Source: Phaeocystidibacter sp965659415
Lineage (GTDB): Bacteria; Bacteroidota; Bacteroidia; Flavobacteriales; Schleiferiaceae
Length of the DNA: 64,000 bases
Direction of reading: 5' to 3'
Assembly (NCBI GenBank): GCA_965659415.1
Contig: CBFHVA010000002.1
Coordinates: 1-64,000, forward strand
Under the pieces are notes generated by a model that had not been told where the DNA came from, searched no databases, and saw only the letters and a program-made list of their open reading frames with translations. A program made the translations under genes and the position numbers. Below are positions 18,081 to 25,995 of this stretch, piece after piece (the stretch's first letter is position 1; each line of letters opens with the position of its first letter).

Positions 18081-18109
18081 TGAGGGGCAATTCACGTGGG
18101 TTGCAGGGC

Positions 18110-18117
18110 CAAATGTA
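18110..18117 (-). promoter_or_regulatory. -7 promoter element of the envelope operon
   Basis: TACATTTG on the minus strand fits TAnnTTTG. It lies 29 nt before GTG 18080 and 14 nt before GTG 18095, so transcription would start near 18103. This decides against the ATG at 18149. Confidence 0.55.
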
Positions 18118-18295
18118 AGGTATATAGCTACACCACGGGTGTCCGACAATGAACGAGTGAGTGTTCGTTATCGTACACTTTTTGTGAAAAAAGGGCCAAA
18201 AAACCCCGTTTTTACGAGTGGCATGGCGTTTTCAATAGTTCTGGCATCAACAAAACATCAACCCGTTACTGAAGTCAACAACTAAGACACCAGCT

Positions 18296-18724
18296 ATGAA
18301 AAATCTAAAAACACTTTTGCTCACCACTTTAGCCACCTTCACTATCAATACTTTTGCTGCGGATACCGATCCGGGGCCTGATGACACCACAACCGTATCG
18401 GTTCAAACACCAGATGATCCAAACAACTCTGATCCTACTCGCCGACCGCCAGTTACCGTTCCCGAGAACAACATCCAGAGTTTGAAGCTCTATCCAAATC
18501 CTGCCATTGGAAGTGAGTTTACCATTGATCTTCCATTGAGTGATGCAGAACCGATTGCCCTTTTCATTTATGACATGAATGGACGACTCGTAGAGCGCAA
18601 GTCTGGCTCTTACTCTGAATTGCGCCACTTCCGTTTCCGTCACCTGCAGGAAGCCACTTATGTAGTCAAAGTATTCTCTGAGGACGTACTCTTCCAATCT
18701 AGAGTAATGGTTCTACACCGATAA
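18296..18724 (+). CDS. Small secreted protein with T9SS sorting domain
   Basis: 142 residues. Signal peptide (MKNLKTLLLTTLATFTINTFAA), a short Asp/Pro/Thr-rich linker (about 22-58) and a type A sorting domain filling the rest (SLKLYPNPAIGSEFTIDLP... IYDMNGRLVERK... ATYVVKVFSEDVLFQSRVMVL). Almost the entire mature protein is the sorting domain, so its cargo is only about 35 residues. The role is unknown. A terminator-like hairpin follows within 2 nt of the stop. Confidence 0.85.
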   Translation: MKNLKTLLLTTLATFTINTFAADTDPGPDDTTTVSVQTPDDPNNSDPTRRPPVTVPENNIQSLKLYPNPAIGSEFTIDLPLSDAEPIALFIYDMNGRLVERKSGSYSELRHFRFRHLQEATYVVKVFSEDVLFQSRVMVLHR

Positions 18725-18725
18725 T

Positions 18726-18751
18726 AGCGTCTTAACGTTGACGTCGCTTTT
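18726..18751 (+). terminator. Intrinsic terminator after the small T9SS gene
   Basis: AGCGTC (18726-18731) pairs with GACGTCGCT (18740-18748) with one bulged base, followed by TTT. It would end the 18296-18724 transcript. Confidence 0.6.
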
Positions 18752-18771
18752 CCAAAACGGACCTCAAAGCG

Positions 18772-18836
18772 GGTGTGCACGTTAGGTTTTGGTCGAAAGG
18801 AAACCTCTGTAATTCAGGGCGTTTCCTTTCTTTTTA
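18772..18836 (+). ncRNA. Candidate short RNA element 1: GTTAGGTTTT plus terminator
   Basis: The motif GTTAGGTTTT at 18781-18790 is followed by a hairpin with a 9-bp outer stem, AAAGGAAAC (18796-18804) / GTTTCCTTT (18821-18829), and a CTTTTTAT tail. It is the first, most divergent member of a series of three elements between 18772 and 19148. No reading frame with a plausible start crosses it. It could be an independent small RNA or a second terminator for the preceding gene. Confidence 0.4.
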
Positions 18837-18849
18837 TAAAAAAGTTTGA

Positions 18850-18958
18850 ATTCAGCTGCGGACTTACTCGAGCAACGGCGCTTATTCATGTGAGGGTAGT
18901 TTTTATAGGTTAGGTTTGAAGAAGGTCGTCCCACTCGGGATCGACCTTCTTCTTTTTT
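18850..18958 (+). ncRNA. Candidate small RNA, copy 2 of tandem element
   Basis: About 70 nt similar to the element at 19005. The best block is GAGGGTAG through GGTTAGGTTT at 18892-18917, identical to 19049-19075 except for one extra C in the latter; upstream, both share CTGCGG and a CGCTTAT block. A strong terminator follows: GAAGAAGGTCG (18918-18928) pairs perfectly with CGACCTTCTTC (18942-18952), then T7. Two homologous copies with their own 3' ends suggest a transcribed small RNA. No homologous coding frame is shared by the copies. Confidence 0.5.
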
Positions 18959-19004
18959 TACCCTCTCCCCAATGTTTTAATTGTTAATGTTTTGCCAAAG
19001 TGAA

Positions 19005-19148
19005 TTCTCGACTGCGGTATTATGCACGCATAGTCGCTTATCGTTGTAGAGGGTAGTTTTTCATAGGTTAGGTTTTTGGTTGATTGAGCCCCTCAGGCTC
19101 ACACTCTTATCCTCGGTAGCTCCGGATTCAATTTCCGGGGCTATTTTT
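19005..19148 (+). ncRNA. Candidate small RNA or leader, copy 3 of tandem element
   Basis: Second copy of the element at 18850, offset 157 bp in its conserved block. After GGTTAGGTTT it carries a small hairpin GAGCC (19086-19090) / GGCTC (19096-19100), and then a terminator, TAGCTCCGG (19117-19125) / CCGGGGCTA (19135-19143), followed by TTTTT. That terminator ends 5 nt before the start codon of the PLP enzyme gene at 19154, so the element either ends independently or acts as an attenuating leader for that gene. Confidence 0.45.
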
Positions 19149-19153
19149 GTTTT

Positions 19154-20095
19154 ATGCATCCTGATCTTCCATTCCACCAACTCGTCTTAGAGCGCATTGC
19201 TCCTTTTGTACATCGAACTCCTGTTCTGACTTCTTCCATTTTAAATGCCGAGCTCAATACGCGGGTATATTTCAAATCGGAACACTTGCAACGCATGGGA
19301 GCCTTTAAGATGAGAGGTGCCACCAACGCCGCACTACAATTGAGCGAAGCTGAGCGCATCAACGGGCTCTGCACGCATAGCTCAGGCAATCATGGCCAGG
19401 CCGTAGCCTTAGCTGCAGCCAGTTTGAATGTGCCTGCATTCGTGGTGGTGCCTAAAAATGCCCCGGTTACAAAGGTCGAAGCCATGAAAGCTTATGGAGC
19501 TCAACTCACTTTCTGTGAGCCCACCCAAGAAGCTCGGGAGCAAGCCGCTTTAGAAATTATAAATCGAACAGGAGCCACGTTCATTCATCCTAGCAATGAC
19601 CCCAATGTGATTTGGGGACAAGGAACCGCTGTTCTGGAGTTGCTTCAAGACCATCCGCAAATTGACGCATTACTCATTGCCGTAGGTGGTGGTGGTTTAC
19701 TGGCAGGGTCCTGCCTGGCGGCAAAAGCCATCAATCCCAATATCAAAGTTTATGGAGCGGAACCGTCTCTCGTACCAGATGCGAAGGAGAGTTTGGATGC
19801 CGGATACATTATTCCTTCGCCTAGCTTTCCTACAGTAGCTGATGGGCTGCGCACCAGCTTAGGGTCACACAACTTTCCTGTGATCAGTGAATTTGTTGAA
19901 GACATCCTACTTGTGGAAGAAGAGGAAATTATCCGAAATACGAAATGGACTTGGGAGTACATGAAGCAAGTAATCGAACCATCGGCTGCGGTGCCCTTAG
20001 CGGCACTCAGAAACAACCAAGAGATGTTTAAAAACAAGCATGTAGGAATCGTCCTATGCGGTGGAAACGTGGATTTAAGTAATCTTCCGTTCTGA
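19154..20095 (+). CDS. PLP-dependent threonine dehydratase / serine racemase-like enzyme
   Basis: 313 residues, fold type II. The PLP lysine lies in SEHLQRMGAFKMRGA (K52), the phosphate loop is SSGNHGQA, and the glycine loop is VGGGGLLAG. There is no C-terminal ACT domain, so it fits the short catabolic threonine ammonia-lyase or serine racemase group rather than feedback-regulated biosynthetic IlvA. Threonine to 2-oxobutyrate or serine to pyruvate are both possible. The ATG follows a terminator T-tract that also reads TATTTTTG, a -7-like string ending 4 nt upstream. Confidence 0.88.
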   Translation: MHPDLPFHQLVLERIAPFVHRTPVLTSSILNAELNTRVYFKSEHLQRMGAFKMRGATNAALQLSEAERINGLCTHSSGNHGQAVALAAASLNVPAFVVVPKNAPVTKVEAMKAYGAQLTFCEPTQEAREQAALEIINRTGATFIHPSNDPNVIWGQGTAVLELLQDHPQIDALLIAVGGGGLLAGSCLAAKAINPNIKVYGAEPSLVPDAKESLDAGYIIPSPSFPTVADGLRTSLGSHNFPVISEFVEDILLVEEEEIIRNTKWTWEYMKQVIEPSAAVPLAALRNNQEMFKNKHVGIVLCGGNVDLSNLPF

Positions 20096-20133
20096 GAAAA
20101 TTCAATTTTCTATCTTAGAATTTTAACTCCCCT

Positions 20134-20709
20134 ATGCCAACATACCGAAGTGACATCACCCAGGTGCTCAACGAATTAAAGGAAGGTGACGACAAAGCTG
20201 CCGATCTTTTATTCCCTATGCTGTATGATGAATTGCGCAACATGGCGGGCAACTACATGCGCTATGAGAATCGAGGTCATACCCTTCAACCCACCAGTTT
20301 AGTTCATGAGGCCTATGTAAAACTCATTGGTCAAGATGAGGTTGATTGGCAAGGACGGACCCATTTTTTAGCGGTAAGTGCTCAAGCCATGCGTCGAATA
20401 TTGGTGGATCATGCTAGAACCAAAAGACGCAAGAAAAGAGGAGGTGATGTAAAGAAGGTCAATGTAGATGATGTTGATTACAAGCTCTTGGATCCTGAGG
20501 TAGAAGAGCATGTAATTGCTGTTGATGATGCTTTGCAACTTCTCGAAAAGATTGACCCTTTGCAAGCGAAGATTGTTGAGATGCGGTTTTTCACCGGAAT
20601 GACTGTAAAGGAAGTTGCCGAGGCACTAGGGTATTCTAAGCGTAAGATTGAAGGCGAGTGGACCATGATTAAAGCATGGCTAAGGAAAAATATCCGAATA
20701 GAAGGTTAA
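20134..20709 (+). CDS. ECF sigma factor of the kinase-linked type (TIGR02999-like)
   Basis: 191 residues. Region 2 reads ELRNMAGNYMRYENRG then LQPTSLVHEAYVKL; the acidic DxED-type residues usual in region 2.2 are replaced by QPTS, with Thr54-Ser55. Region 4 holds MTVKEVAEALGYSKRKIEGEW. This pattern is that of ECF factors encoded beside Ser/Thr kinases (ECF43/TIGR02999), where phosphorylation in region 2.2 supplies the missing charge. The kinase gene starts 4 nt after its stop. A TATCTTAG box at 20111-20118 may be its promoter. Confidence 0.93.
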   Translation: MPTYRSDITQVLNELKEGDDKAADLLFPMLYDELRNMAGNYMRYENRGHTLQPTSLVHEAYVKLIGQDEVDWQGRTHFLAVSAQAMRRILVDHARTKRRKKRGGDVKKVNVDDVDYKLLDPEVEEHVIAVDDALQLLEKIDPLQAKIVEMRFFTGMTVKEVAEALGYSKRKIEGEWTMIKAWLRKNIRIEG

Positions 20710-20713
20710 GCTC

Positions 20714-23020
20714 ATGGACGCCGAAAAGCACCAAAAAGTAAAGGTCATTTTTCAGAAGGCGATTGAATTGCCTCGGTCTGAAAGAGAAGCTTACATTCGG
20801 CAACAAGCCGACGGCGATAAAGAGGTGTTAATTGAGGTTAGAGAACTCATGGCCAACCATTCTGAGGACACCATCCTCAGCAATGAATCCAACACCACGC
20901 AAGGAACTTCAACCATTTCCTCGAAGCGAAAAATTGGGAGAGTTTCTGACTCTCTTGGAAGCAAGCGTACTAGCATTTTCCTGGAGGGTTTATTCGGCAC
21001 TCGTCGCCGGTTTGGAGTTACGTTGATTCTCACGTTTGTACTCCTGATCGTACTGGGATATTGGTCGCACAACCAAGTTAAAAACAGCCTGAGAGATATC
21101 CGTGCCGAAGAACTCGAAACCGTGCTAGAGGCGGATGTGCTGGCCATGGAAATTTGGATCAATGACTTCCGAAACTCTGTACGTGCCTGGTCGCGAACCC
21201 CTGAACTTTCCGATGAGCTCGGTGTGCTCTTCGCTTATGGCAACTGTCCATCCTGCATAGAACGATTGCAATTTGCCCCATGGCAGGATACCATCACTTC
21301 CATTCTGCGACCTTTCCTTCAAGATTCCAAAAGTGCTGGCTACAATGTATTTGACAAAGACGGATATGTGGTTTCAGCTAGCGATCGATCAGTGGTAGGC
21401 AATCGCCTCAATACGGTTGGTTTTCGCGAGCTTGTGGAATTCAGCAAAGGAGAAGGTTCTTTTAGAGCTCCTTTTAATCCAGCTCAACTCGTTTATGACG
21501 ACTCTCGAATAAAAAGTATCTACACGAAACCAATCGTTTGGGCCGGAAATCCCATTTACAATGACAGCATTGGATTGGTTGGGTACTTTGGTGTAGGCCG
21601 TTATGCCGACCTAGGGTTCTCAGAAATCGTAAACATTGCCGAAATGGGTGAAACGGGTGAAACCTATGCCTTCAATGCCGAAGGGGTAATGCTCACCAGT
21701 AGTCGGTTTGAGGACGAATTGCGCCAGCTCGCTTTGATTGATGATGATCTAAGCAGCACCTCGGCACTTCATCTCTCATTGAGGGATCCGGGTGGCGACT
21801 TAAGCGCGGGTTTTGAACCTGATGGACCTTTGGCGAGTAAGGGGTTCATCAAACCAGTAGGGTTATCCATTGCCAGTATTTCGGATACTTCAATTGCTCA
21901 AAGTGGCGTACTTAACGAACCGTATCGTGATTATCGGGGTAGAAAGGTGATCGGAGCCTATCATTGGTTTCCAGAATACGAGTTCGGTTTGATCACTGAG
22001 GTAGATTACGAAGAAGCGTTTAAACCTTTGGAGTACATCGACAAAACCTTTGGGGTACTCATACTGGTACTAGCCATCTTTATAGCTTACTCATTATACA
22101 CTTCCTTGCGATTCTTGGGATTAAGACGAAAAGTGGGTGAAGCGGTGCAACTCGACCAGTATACGCTAGTGCGAAAAATTGGCGAAGGCGGTATCGGGGA
22201 AGTATATCTGGCCAATCACGCGCTGCTTAAACGTCCTACAGCCATTAAAATTCTCAAAAACGACTTGATATCATCCGAAGTGATTGACCGTTTTGAAAGA
22301 GAAGTACAACTTGCCTCAAAGCTTACGCATCCCAACACGATAGAGATCTACGATTTTGGACACACGCCAGAAGATGTATTTTACTATGCGATGGAATTGC
22401 TCAATGGTTTTACATTGGCTCAAATTGTCCAAATGCGGGGTGAAGTTCCAGCGGGTCGCGTACTTCATATACTTCGACAAGCCACGGCCTCCATTGCCGA
22501 AGCGCATAGCGTAGGCTTGATTCATAGAGACATCAAACCGCAAAACATCATGCTCGTTCAAAGAGGTGGAGAATTCGATGTAGTGAAGGTGCTGGACTTT
22601 GGTTTGGTAAAGGATTTATCTGAAGAAGAAGCGAATCAAACCCAAACCACTCAGCTTACAGGAACGCCACTATACATGGCTCCTGAGCGCATTAAGTCTC
22701 CGAAAGATTCGGATATGCGAAGTGATTTGTACGCGCTAGGAGCTGTGGCCTACTACATGCTGGCAGGACAAGCTTTATTCAAGTTCTCTACGGAGATTGA
22801 CATCATTTATCAAGTAGTGAACACCGACCCTGAACCACTGCACAAGTTAAACCCTGAAATTCCAAAAGATGTAAGTCAGTTTGTGGCCAATTGTCTCAAA
22901 AAAGATCCTGAAAAACGTCCTCAAACCGCCAAAGACATGCTGGCCACGATTCAAAAACTGATGAAGAAGCACAAATGGGATGAAACCGACTCGGAAAAAT
23001 GGTGGTCGAGGTTTAGTTAG
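20714..23020 (+). CDS. Transmembrane Ser/Thr protein kinase with extracytoplasmic sensor domain
   Basis: 768 residues. A cytoplasmic N-terminal helical region (1-95) comes first, then TM1 (about 98-118), a large extracytoplasmic region with Cache-like features (about 120-445; PFLQDSKSAGYNVFDKDGYVV, GETGETYAFNAEGVML), TM2 (about 448-470) and a C-terminal Hanks-type kinase (about 485-755). Kinase residues are intact: glycine loop from G490 (GEGGIGEVY), K512, H604-R-D606 (HRDIKPQN) and D631-F-G. Placing the sensor between two TMs and before the kinase is unlike PASTA kinases. Probable target: the ECF factor 4 nt upstream. Confidence 0.93.
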   Translation: MDAEKHQKVKVIFQKAIELPRSEREAYIRQQADGDKEVLIEVRELMANHSEDTILSNESNTTQGTSTISSKRKIGRVSDSLGSKRTSIFLEGLFGTRRRFGVTLILTFVLLIVLGYWSHNQVKNSLRDIRAEELETVLEADVLAMEIWINDFRNSVRAWSRTPELSDELGVLFAYGNCPSCIERLQFAPWQDTITSILRPFLQDSKSAGYNVFDKDGYVVSASDRSVVGNRLNTVGFRELVEFSKGEGSFRAPFNPAQLVYDDSRIKSIYTKPIVWAGNPIYNDSIGLVGYFGVGRYADLGFSEIVNIAEMGETGETYAFNAEGVMLTSSRFEDELRQLALIDDDLSSTSALHLSLRDPGGDLSAGFEPDGPLASKGFIKPVGLSIASISDTSIAQSGVLNEPYRDYRGRKVIGAYHWFPEYEFGLITEVDYEEAFKPLEYIDKTFGVLILVLAIFIAYSLYTSLRFLGLRRKVGEAVQLDQYTLVRKIGEGGIGEVYLANHALLKRPTAIKILKNDLISSEVIDRFEREVQLASKLTHPNTIEIYDFGHTPEDVFYYAMELLNGFTLAQIVQMRGEVPAGRVLHILRQATASIAEAHSVGLIHRDIKPQNIMLVQRGGEFDVVKVLDFGLVKDLSEEEANQTQTTQLTGTPLYMAPERIKSPKDSDMRSDLYALGAVAYYMLAGQALFKFSTEIDIIYQVVNTDPEPLHKLNPEIPKDVSQFVANCLKKDPEKRPQTAKDMLATIQKLMKKHKWDETDSEKWWSRFS

Positions 23021-23058
23021 AAGTGCGGAGATAAGGTGAAATTGGCGCGTTTTTAAAC

Positions 23059-23826
23059 GTGATTACAGAAAGAAGCATATCATCATTTGTGGCCCCGTTA
23101 GAGCATTATATAATCAGTCACCCTGGCAAGAGAAAGCACAATGAAGACTGTGTGTTTCCAGCCCATGTAAACGGTGAAGGAGCACGCACATACATTGTGT
23201 GTGACGGAGTTGGAGGGCACAGTCAAGGTGAGCTCGCCTCCGCCATGGTAAGTCGCAAAATTGGCGAACACCTGAGCTCGCTCGATGAAGTGAGTTTTGA
23301 GGATATTCACTCCGCCATTGCCGAAGCCGAGTTGTTGCTCTCTGATTACAGCAAAGAGTTTCCAGAGTCAAAGGGAATGGCCACCACCATTGTCGGACTC
23401 CACCCTTTAGGCAAGGACGAATTCATGGCCTATTGGGTTGGAGATAGTCGATTGTATCAAATACGAAATGGAAAAATTGTCTTCAAGACCAAAGACCATA
23501 GCTTGGTTCAAATGATGGTGGATAGAGGGGAAATGACCGAAGAAGAAGCTTCTCAAAGCAGCTCTTCTAATATCATTACCCAAGCCATCAATGACTCGCA
23601 GAAATCAGCCACCGCTTCTATCGAAGTACTTAACCAGGTAGAGCATAATGATTTATTTGTTCTAGTATCGGACGGAATTTTGGAAGGGTGCCCCGAACGA
23701 GATTTGCTTGTTCACTTGTATGAAAACCAGGATCTGAAACATGGCGTAGCCGCCATTAGAGAACAGTGCGAAGAGCATTCAAACGACAACTTCTCCATCA
23801 TCGCACTTCGTGTAAATACCCTCTGA
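23059..23826 (+). CDS. PP2C-family protein phosphatase
   Basis: 255 residues from GTG 23059. Metal-binding motifs are intact: RKHNED, DGVGGHSQGE, VGDSRLYQ, SDGI and DNFSIIAL. These are Mn/Mg-dependent Ser/Thr phosphatases that counter Hanks-type kinases. No TM or signal peptide, so cytoplasmic. It lies 38 nt after the kinase stop on the same strand, and the three genes (sigma, kinase, phosphatase) form a plausible write/erase module. A stem-loop follows the stop. Confidence 0.94.
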   Translation: MITERSISSFVAPLEHYIISHPGKRKHNEDCVFPAHVNGEGARTYIVCDGVGGHSQGELASAMVSRKIGEHLSSLDEVSFEDIHSAIAEAELLLSDYSKEFPESKGMATTIVGLHPLGKDEFMAYWVGDSRLYQIRNGKIVFKTKDHSLVQMMVDRGEMTEEEASQSSSSNIITQAINDSQKSATASIEVLNQVEHNDLFVLVSDGILEGCPERDLLVHLYENQDLKHGVAAIREQCEEHSNDNFSIIALRVNTL

Positions 23827-23838
23827 GAAAAAAGAAAG

Positions 23839-23888
23839 GAGCCGCTACAGCTTGCTGTAAATGTTGAAGAAAGGCTCAGTCTTTTATT
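23839..23888 (+). terminator. Probable terminator of the sigma-kinase-phosphatase operon
   Basis: GAGCC (23839-23843) pairs with GGCTC (23873-23877), enclosing a second hairpin TACAGC-TT-GCTGTA (23846-23859), and is followed by AGTCTTTTATT. The nested structure starts 12 nt after the PP2C stop. Confidence 0.55.
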
Positions 23889-24177
23889 AAGGCTCAGAAA
23901 ATCAAAGACAGATTCATTTACAGTTACTCCGTAACAACTCCTTATCGCTTGCACAGGAACGCGCGCTGGATCGTTATGTCGATCGCGCAGGACAAACCTA
24001 AATAAAAAATACTTAGTGTACTATTTACACTAATAAATATTTTTATATCTTGCACACGGTTAAGCAACGAATTCAACGGATTCGACTCATGGGTTAGAGA
24101 AAGCCGGCAACGCTGGTTTTCTCTTTTTTTTTCTCAAAATGCCAGCTACTCCACCCTCTTTACAGCCCATGAATACT
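23889..24177 (+). ncRNA. Structured non-coding region with a candidate small RNA at about 24057-24130
   Basis: No gene is apparent here. Hairpins include GCGC-(TG)-GATCG / CGATC-GCGC (23963-23988) and TTAGTGTA / TACACTAA (24013-24033), the latter followed by AT-rich DNA. A -7-like TATCTTGC near 24047-24054 precedes a roughly 75-nt stretch. That stretch has a CGAAT / ATTCG stem (24068-24084), then GGGTTAGAG, an imperfect hairpin AGAAAGCCGGC...GCTGGTTTTCT, and a run of T (24122-24129). This is the layout of a short terminator-ended RNA; its function is unknown. Confidence 0.4.
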
Positions 24178-24185
24178 TATCTTTG
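24178..24185 (+). promoter_or_regulatory. -7 promoter element of uvrC
   Basis: TATCTTTG ending 4 nt (aggg) before the uvrC ATG at 24190, predicting a leaderless transcript. Confidence 0.65.
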
Positions 24186-24189
24186 AGGG

Positions 24190-25995
24190 ATGAGCGCCCA
24201 ATCGAAACACCTTCAAAATTTGCTCAAAACCCTGCCCAACAAACCAGGGGTTTATCAACATCTCGATAAGCATGGAAAGATTCTTTACGTAGGGAAAGCT
24301 AAGAATCTTAAAAAAAGGGTGAGCAGTTACTTTACGAAGTCGCACGACAATGCTCGTACGCATATGCTCGTCAAAAAAATTAGGGATGTTCGAACCATCA
24401 TTACCGAATCAGAATTTGACGCTTTACTCCTTGAGAACAACTTAATAAAGCAACACCAACCGCGTTATAACGTGAACCTCAAGGACGATAAAACCTATCC
24501 TTGGATTTGCATTAAAAAGGAGTTCTTCCCACGCATCTTCTCAACTCGAAATCCCATTCATGATGGGAGTGAATTCTTTGGCCCTTATGCTTCGGTAAAG
24601 GTTATGCGAACGGTTCTGGATTTAATTCGACAACTGTACAAGCTTCGAACGTGCAATCTCAATCTTACTCAAGAGAACATCGAAGCAAAGAAATTCAAAG
24701 TGTGCCTGGAATACCACATTGAGAATTGCAAAGGGCCTTGTGAGGGATTCCAAACAGAAGACGACTATAATCGAGATATAGAGGCTGCGCGCGAGATCAT
24801 TAAGGGCAATATTTCAGCTGTTCTTCGCTTGCTAAAATCACAAATGGACGAGCATGCCGCGGGCTTAGAATTTGAGCAAGCCCAACTGGTGAAGGAGAAA
24901 ATCGATCTCCTCCAAAAATATCAGGCAAAGAGCACGGTTGTGAACCCATCGATTACAGATGTGGACGTATTCTCCATCATCACAGATGCCGAATATGGGT
25001 ATGTGAACTACCTAAAGGTGATAGAAGGAGCCATTGTGCAAGCCCACACGGTGGAACTCAAAAAAAAGCTGGAAGAAACCGAAGAGGAACTTCTCGAGCT
25101 CACTATTCCCGAAATCCGACAGCTCTTTAAAAGCCAGTCTAAAACCATCTACGTTTCGCACAAAGTTGACCTCAATCTTCCCGCGGTGAAAATGCATGTT
25201 CCACAGCGGGGCGACAAAAAACAGCTCATTGAACTGAGTGCCAGAAACGCCCGATATCATCGGGCAGAAAGGCTGAAGAACATACAAATCGTAGATCCAG
25301 ATCGGCATGTAAACCGGCTCATGCAACAGATGAAAAGCGATCTTCGACTGTCCGAAGAGCCCCGACACATCGAGTGTTTCGACAATTCAAATCTTCAAGG
25401 AACCCATCCCGTTGCAGCGTGTGTCGTTTTCAAAGATGGGAAACCCGCAAAGAAGGAATATCGTCACTTCAACGTCAAAACGGTGGAAGGTCCCGATGAC
25501 TTTGCATCCATGACCGAGATTATTCATCGAAGGTATAGTCGATTATTATCCGAGGGGCAGGACCTCCCTCAACTCATTATCATTGACGGAGGCAAGGGAC
25601 AGTTGAGTGCCGCGCTTGAAAGTCTGGACATACTTGGGCTAAGAGGCCAAATTGCCATCATCGGAATTGCTAAAAGACTGGAAGAAATCTTCTTCCCGGG
25701 TGATTCGATTCCACTTTATTTAGACAAGCGTTCGGAAACCCTAAAAGTGATTCAGCAAGCTAGGAACGAAGCGCATCGATTTGGAATCACCTTTCACCGA
25801 AATAAACGAAGCAAAGCCGCCGTTAAAAGTCAGCTGGAAGAAATTCCAGGCATTGGAAAGTCAACCGTAAAACAACTGCTCAGCACATTCAAAAGCGCAA
25901 AACGAGTAAAGGAAGCGCCCAAGGAGGAAATTGTTAAATCTATAGGACCTTCCAAGGCTCAGAAAATTTGGTCGTATTTTCATCCTGATGCTTAG
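24190..25995 (+). CDS. uvrC: Excinuclease ABC subunit C
   Basis: 601 residues, normal length. The N-terminal GIY-YIG nuclease (KPGVYQHLDKHGKILYVGKAKNLKKR), a central UVR coiled region (about 200-235), the RNase H-like second nuclease (IECFDNSNLQGTHPVAACVVF, IIDGGKGQL) and a C-terminal helix-hairpin-helix (LEEIPGIGKSTVKQLL) are all visible. It makes both incisions in nucleotide excision repair. Its last 8 bp overlap the following patatin gene, which is in another frame. Confidence 0.97.
   Translation: MSAQSKHLQNLLKTLPNKPGVYQHLDKHGKILYVGKAKNLKKRVSSYFTKSHDNARTHMLVKKIRDVRTIITESEFDALLLENNLIKQHQPRYNVNLKDDKTYPWICIKKEFFPRIFSTRNPIHDGSEFFGPYASVKVMRTVLDLIRQLYKLRTCNLNLTQENIEAKKFKVCLEYHIENCKGPCEGFQTEDDYNRDIEAAREIIKGNISAVLRLLKSQMDEHAAGLEFEQAQLVKEKIDLLQKYQAKSTVVNPSITDVDVFSIITDAEYGYVNYLKVIEGAIVQAHTVELKKKLEETEEELLELTIPEIRQLFKSQSKTIYVSHKVDLNLPAVKMHVPQRGDKKQLIELSARNARYHRAERLKNIQIVDPDRHVNRLMQQMKSDLRLSEEPRHIECFDNSNLQGTHPVAACVVFKDGKPAKKEYRHFNVKTVEGPDDFASMTEIIHRRYSRLLSEGQDLPQLIIIDGGKGQLSAALESLDILGLRGQIAIIGIAKRLEEIFFPGDSIPLYLDKRSETLKVIQQARNEAHRFGITFHRNKRSKAAVKSQLEEIPGIGKSTVKQLLSTFKSAKRVKEAPKEEIVKSIGPSKAQKIWSYFHPDA

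Noticed and set aside
23712..23954. 80-residue minus-strand frame
   Set aside because: Overlaps the PP2C gene end and its terminator; a shadow frame with biased composition.
24057..24130. tRNA gene
   Set aside because: No acceptor stem of 7 bp and no TTCRANNC T-loop in the right place; fits a terminator-ended RNA better.
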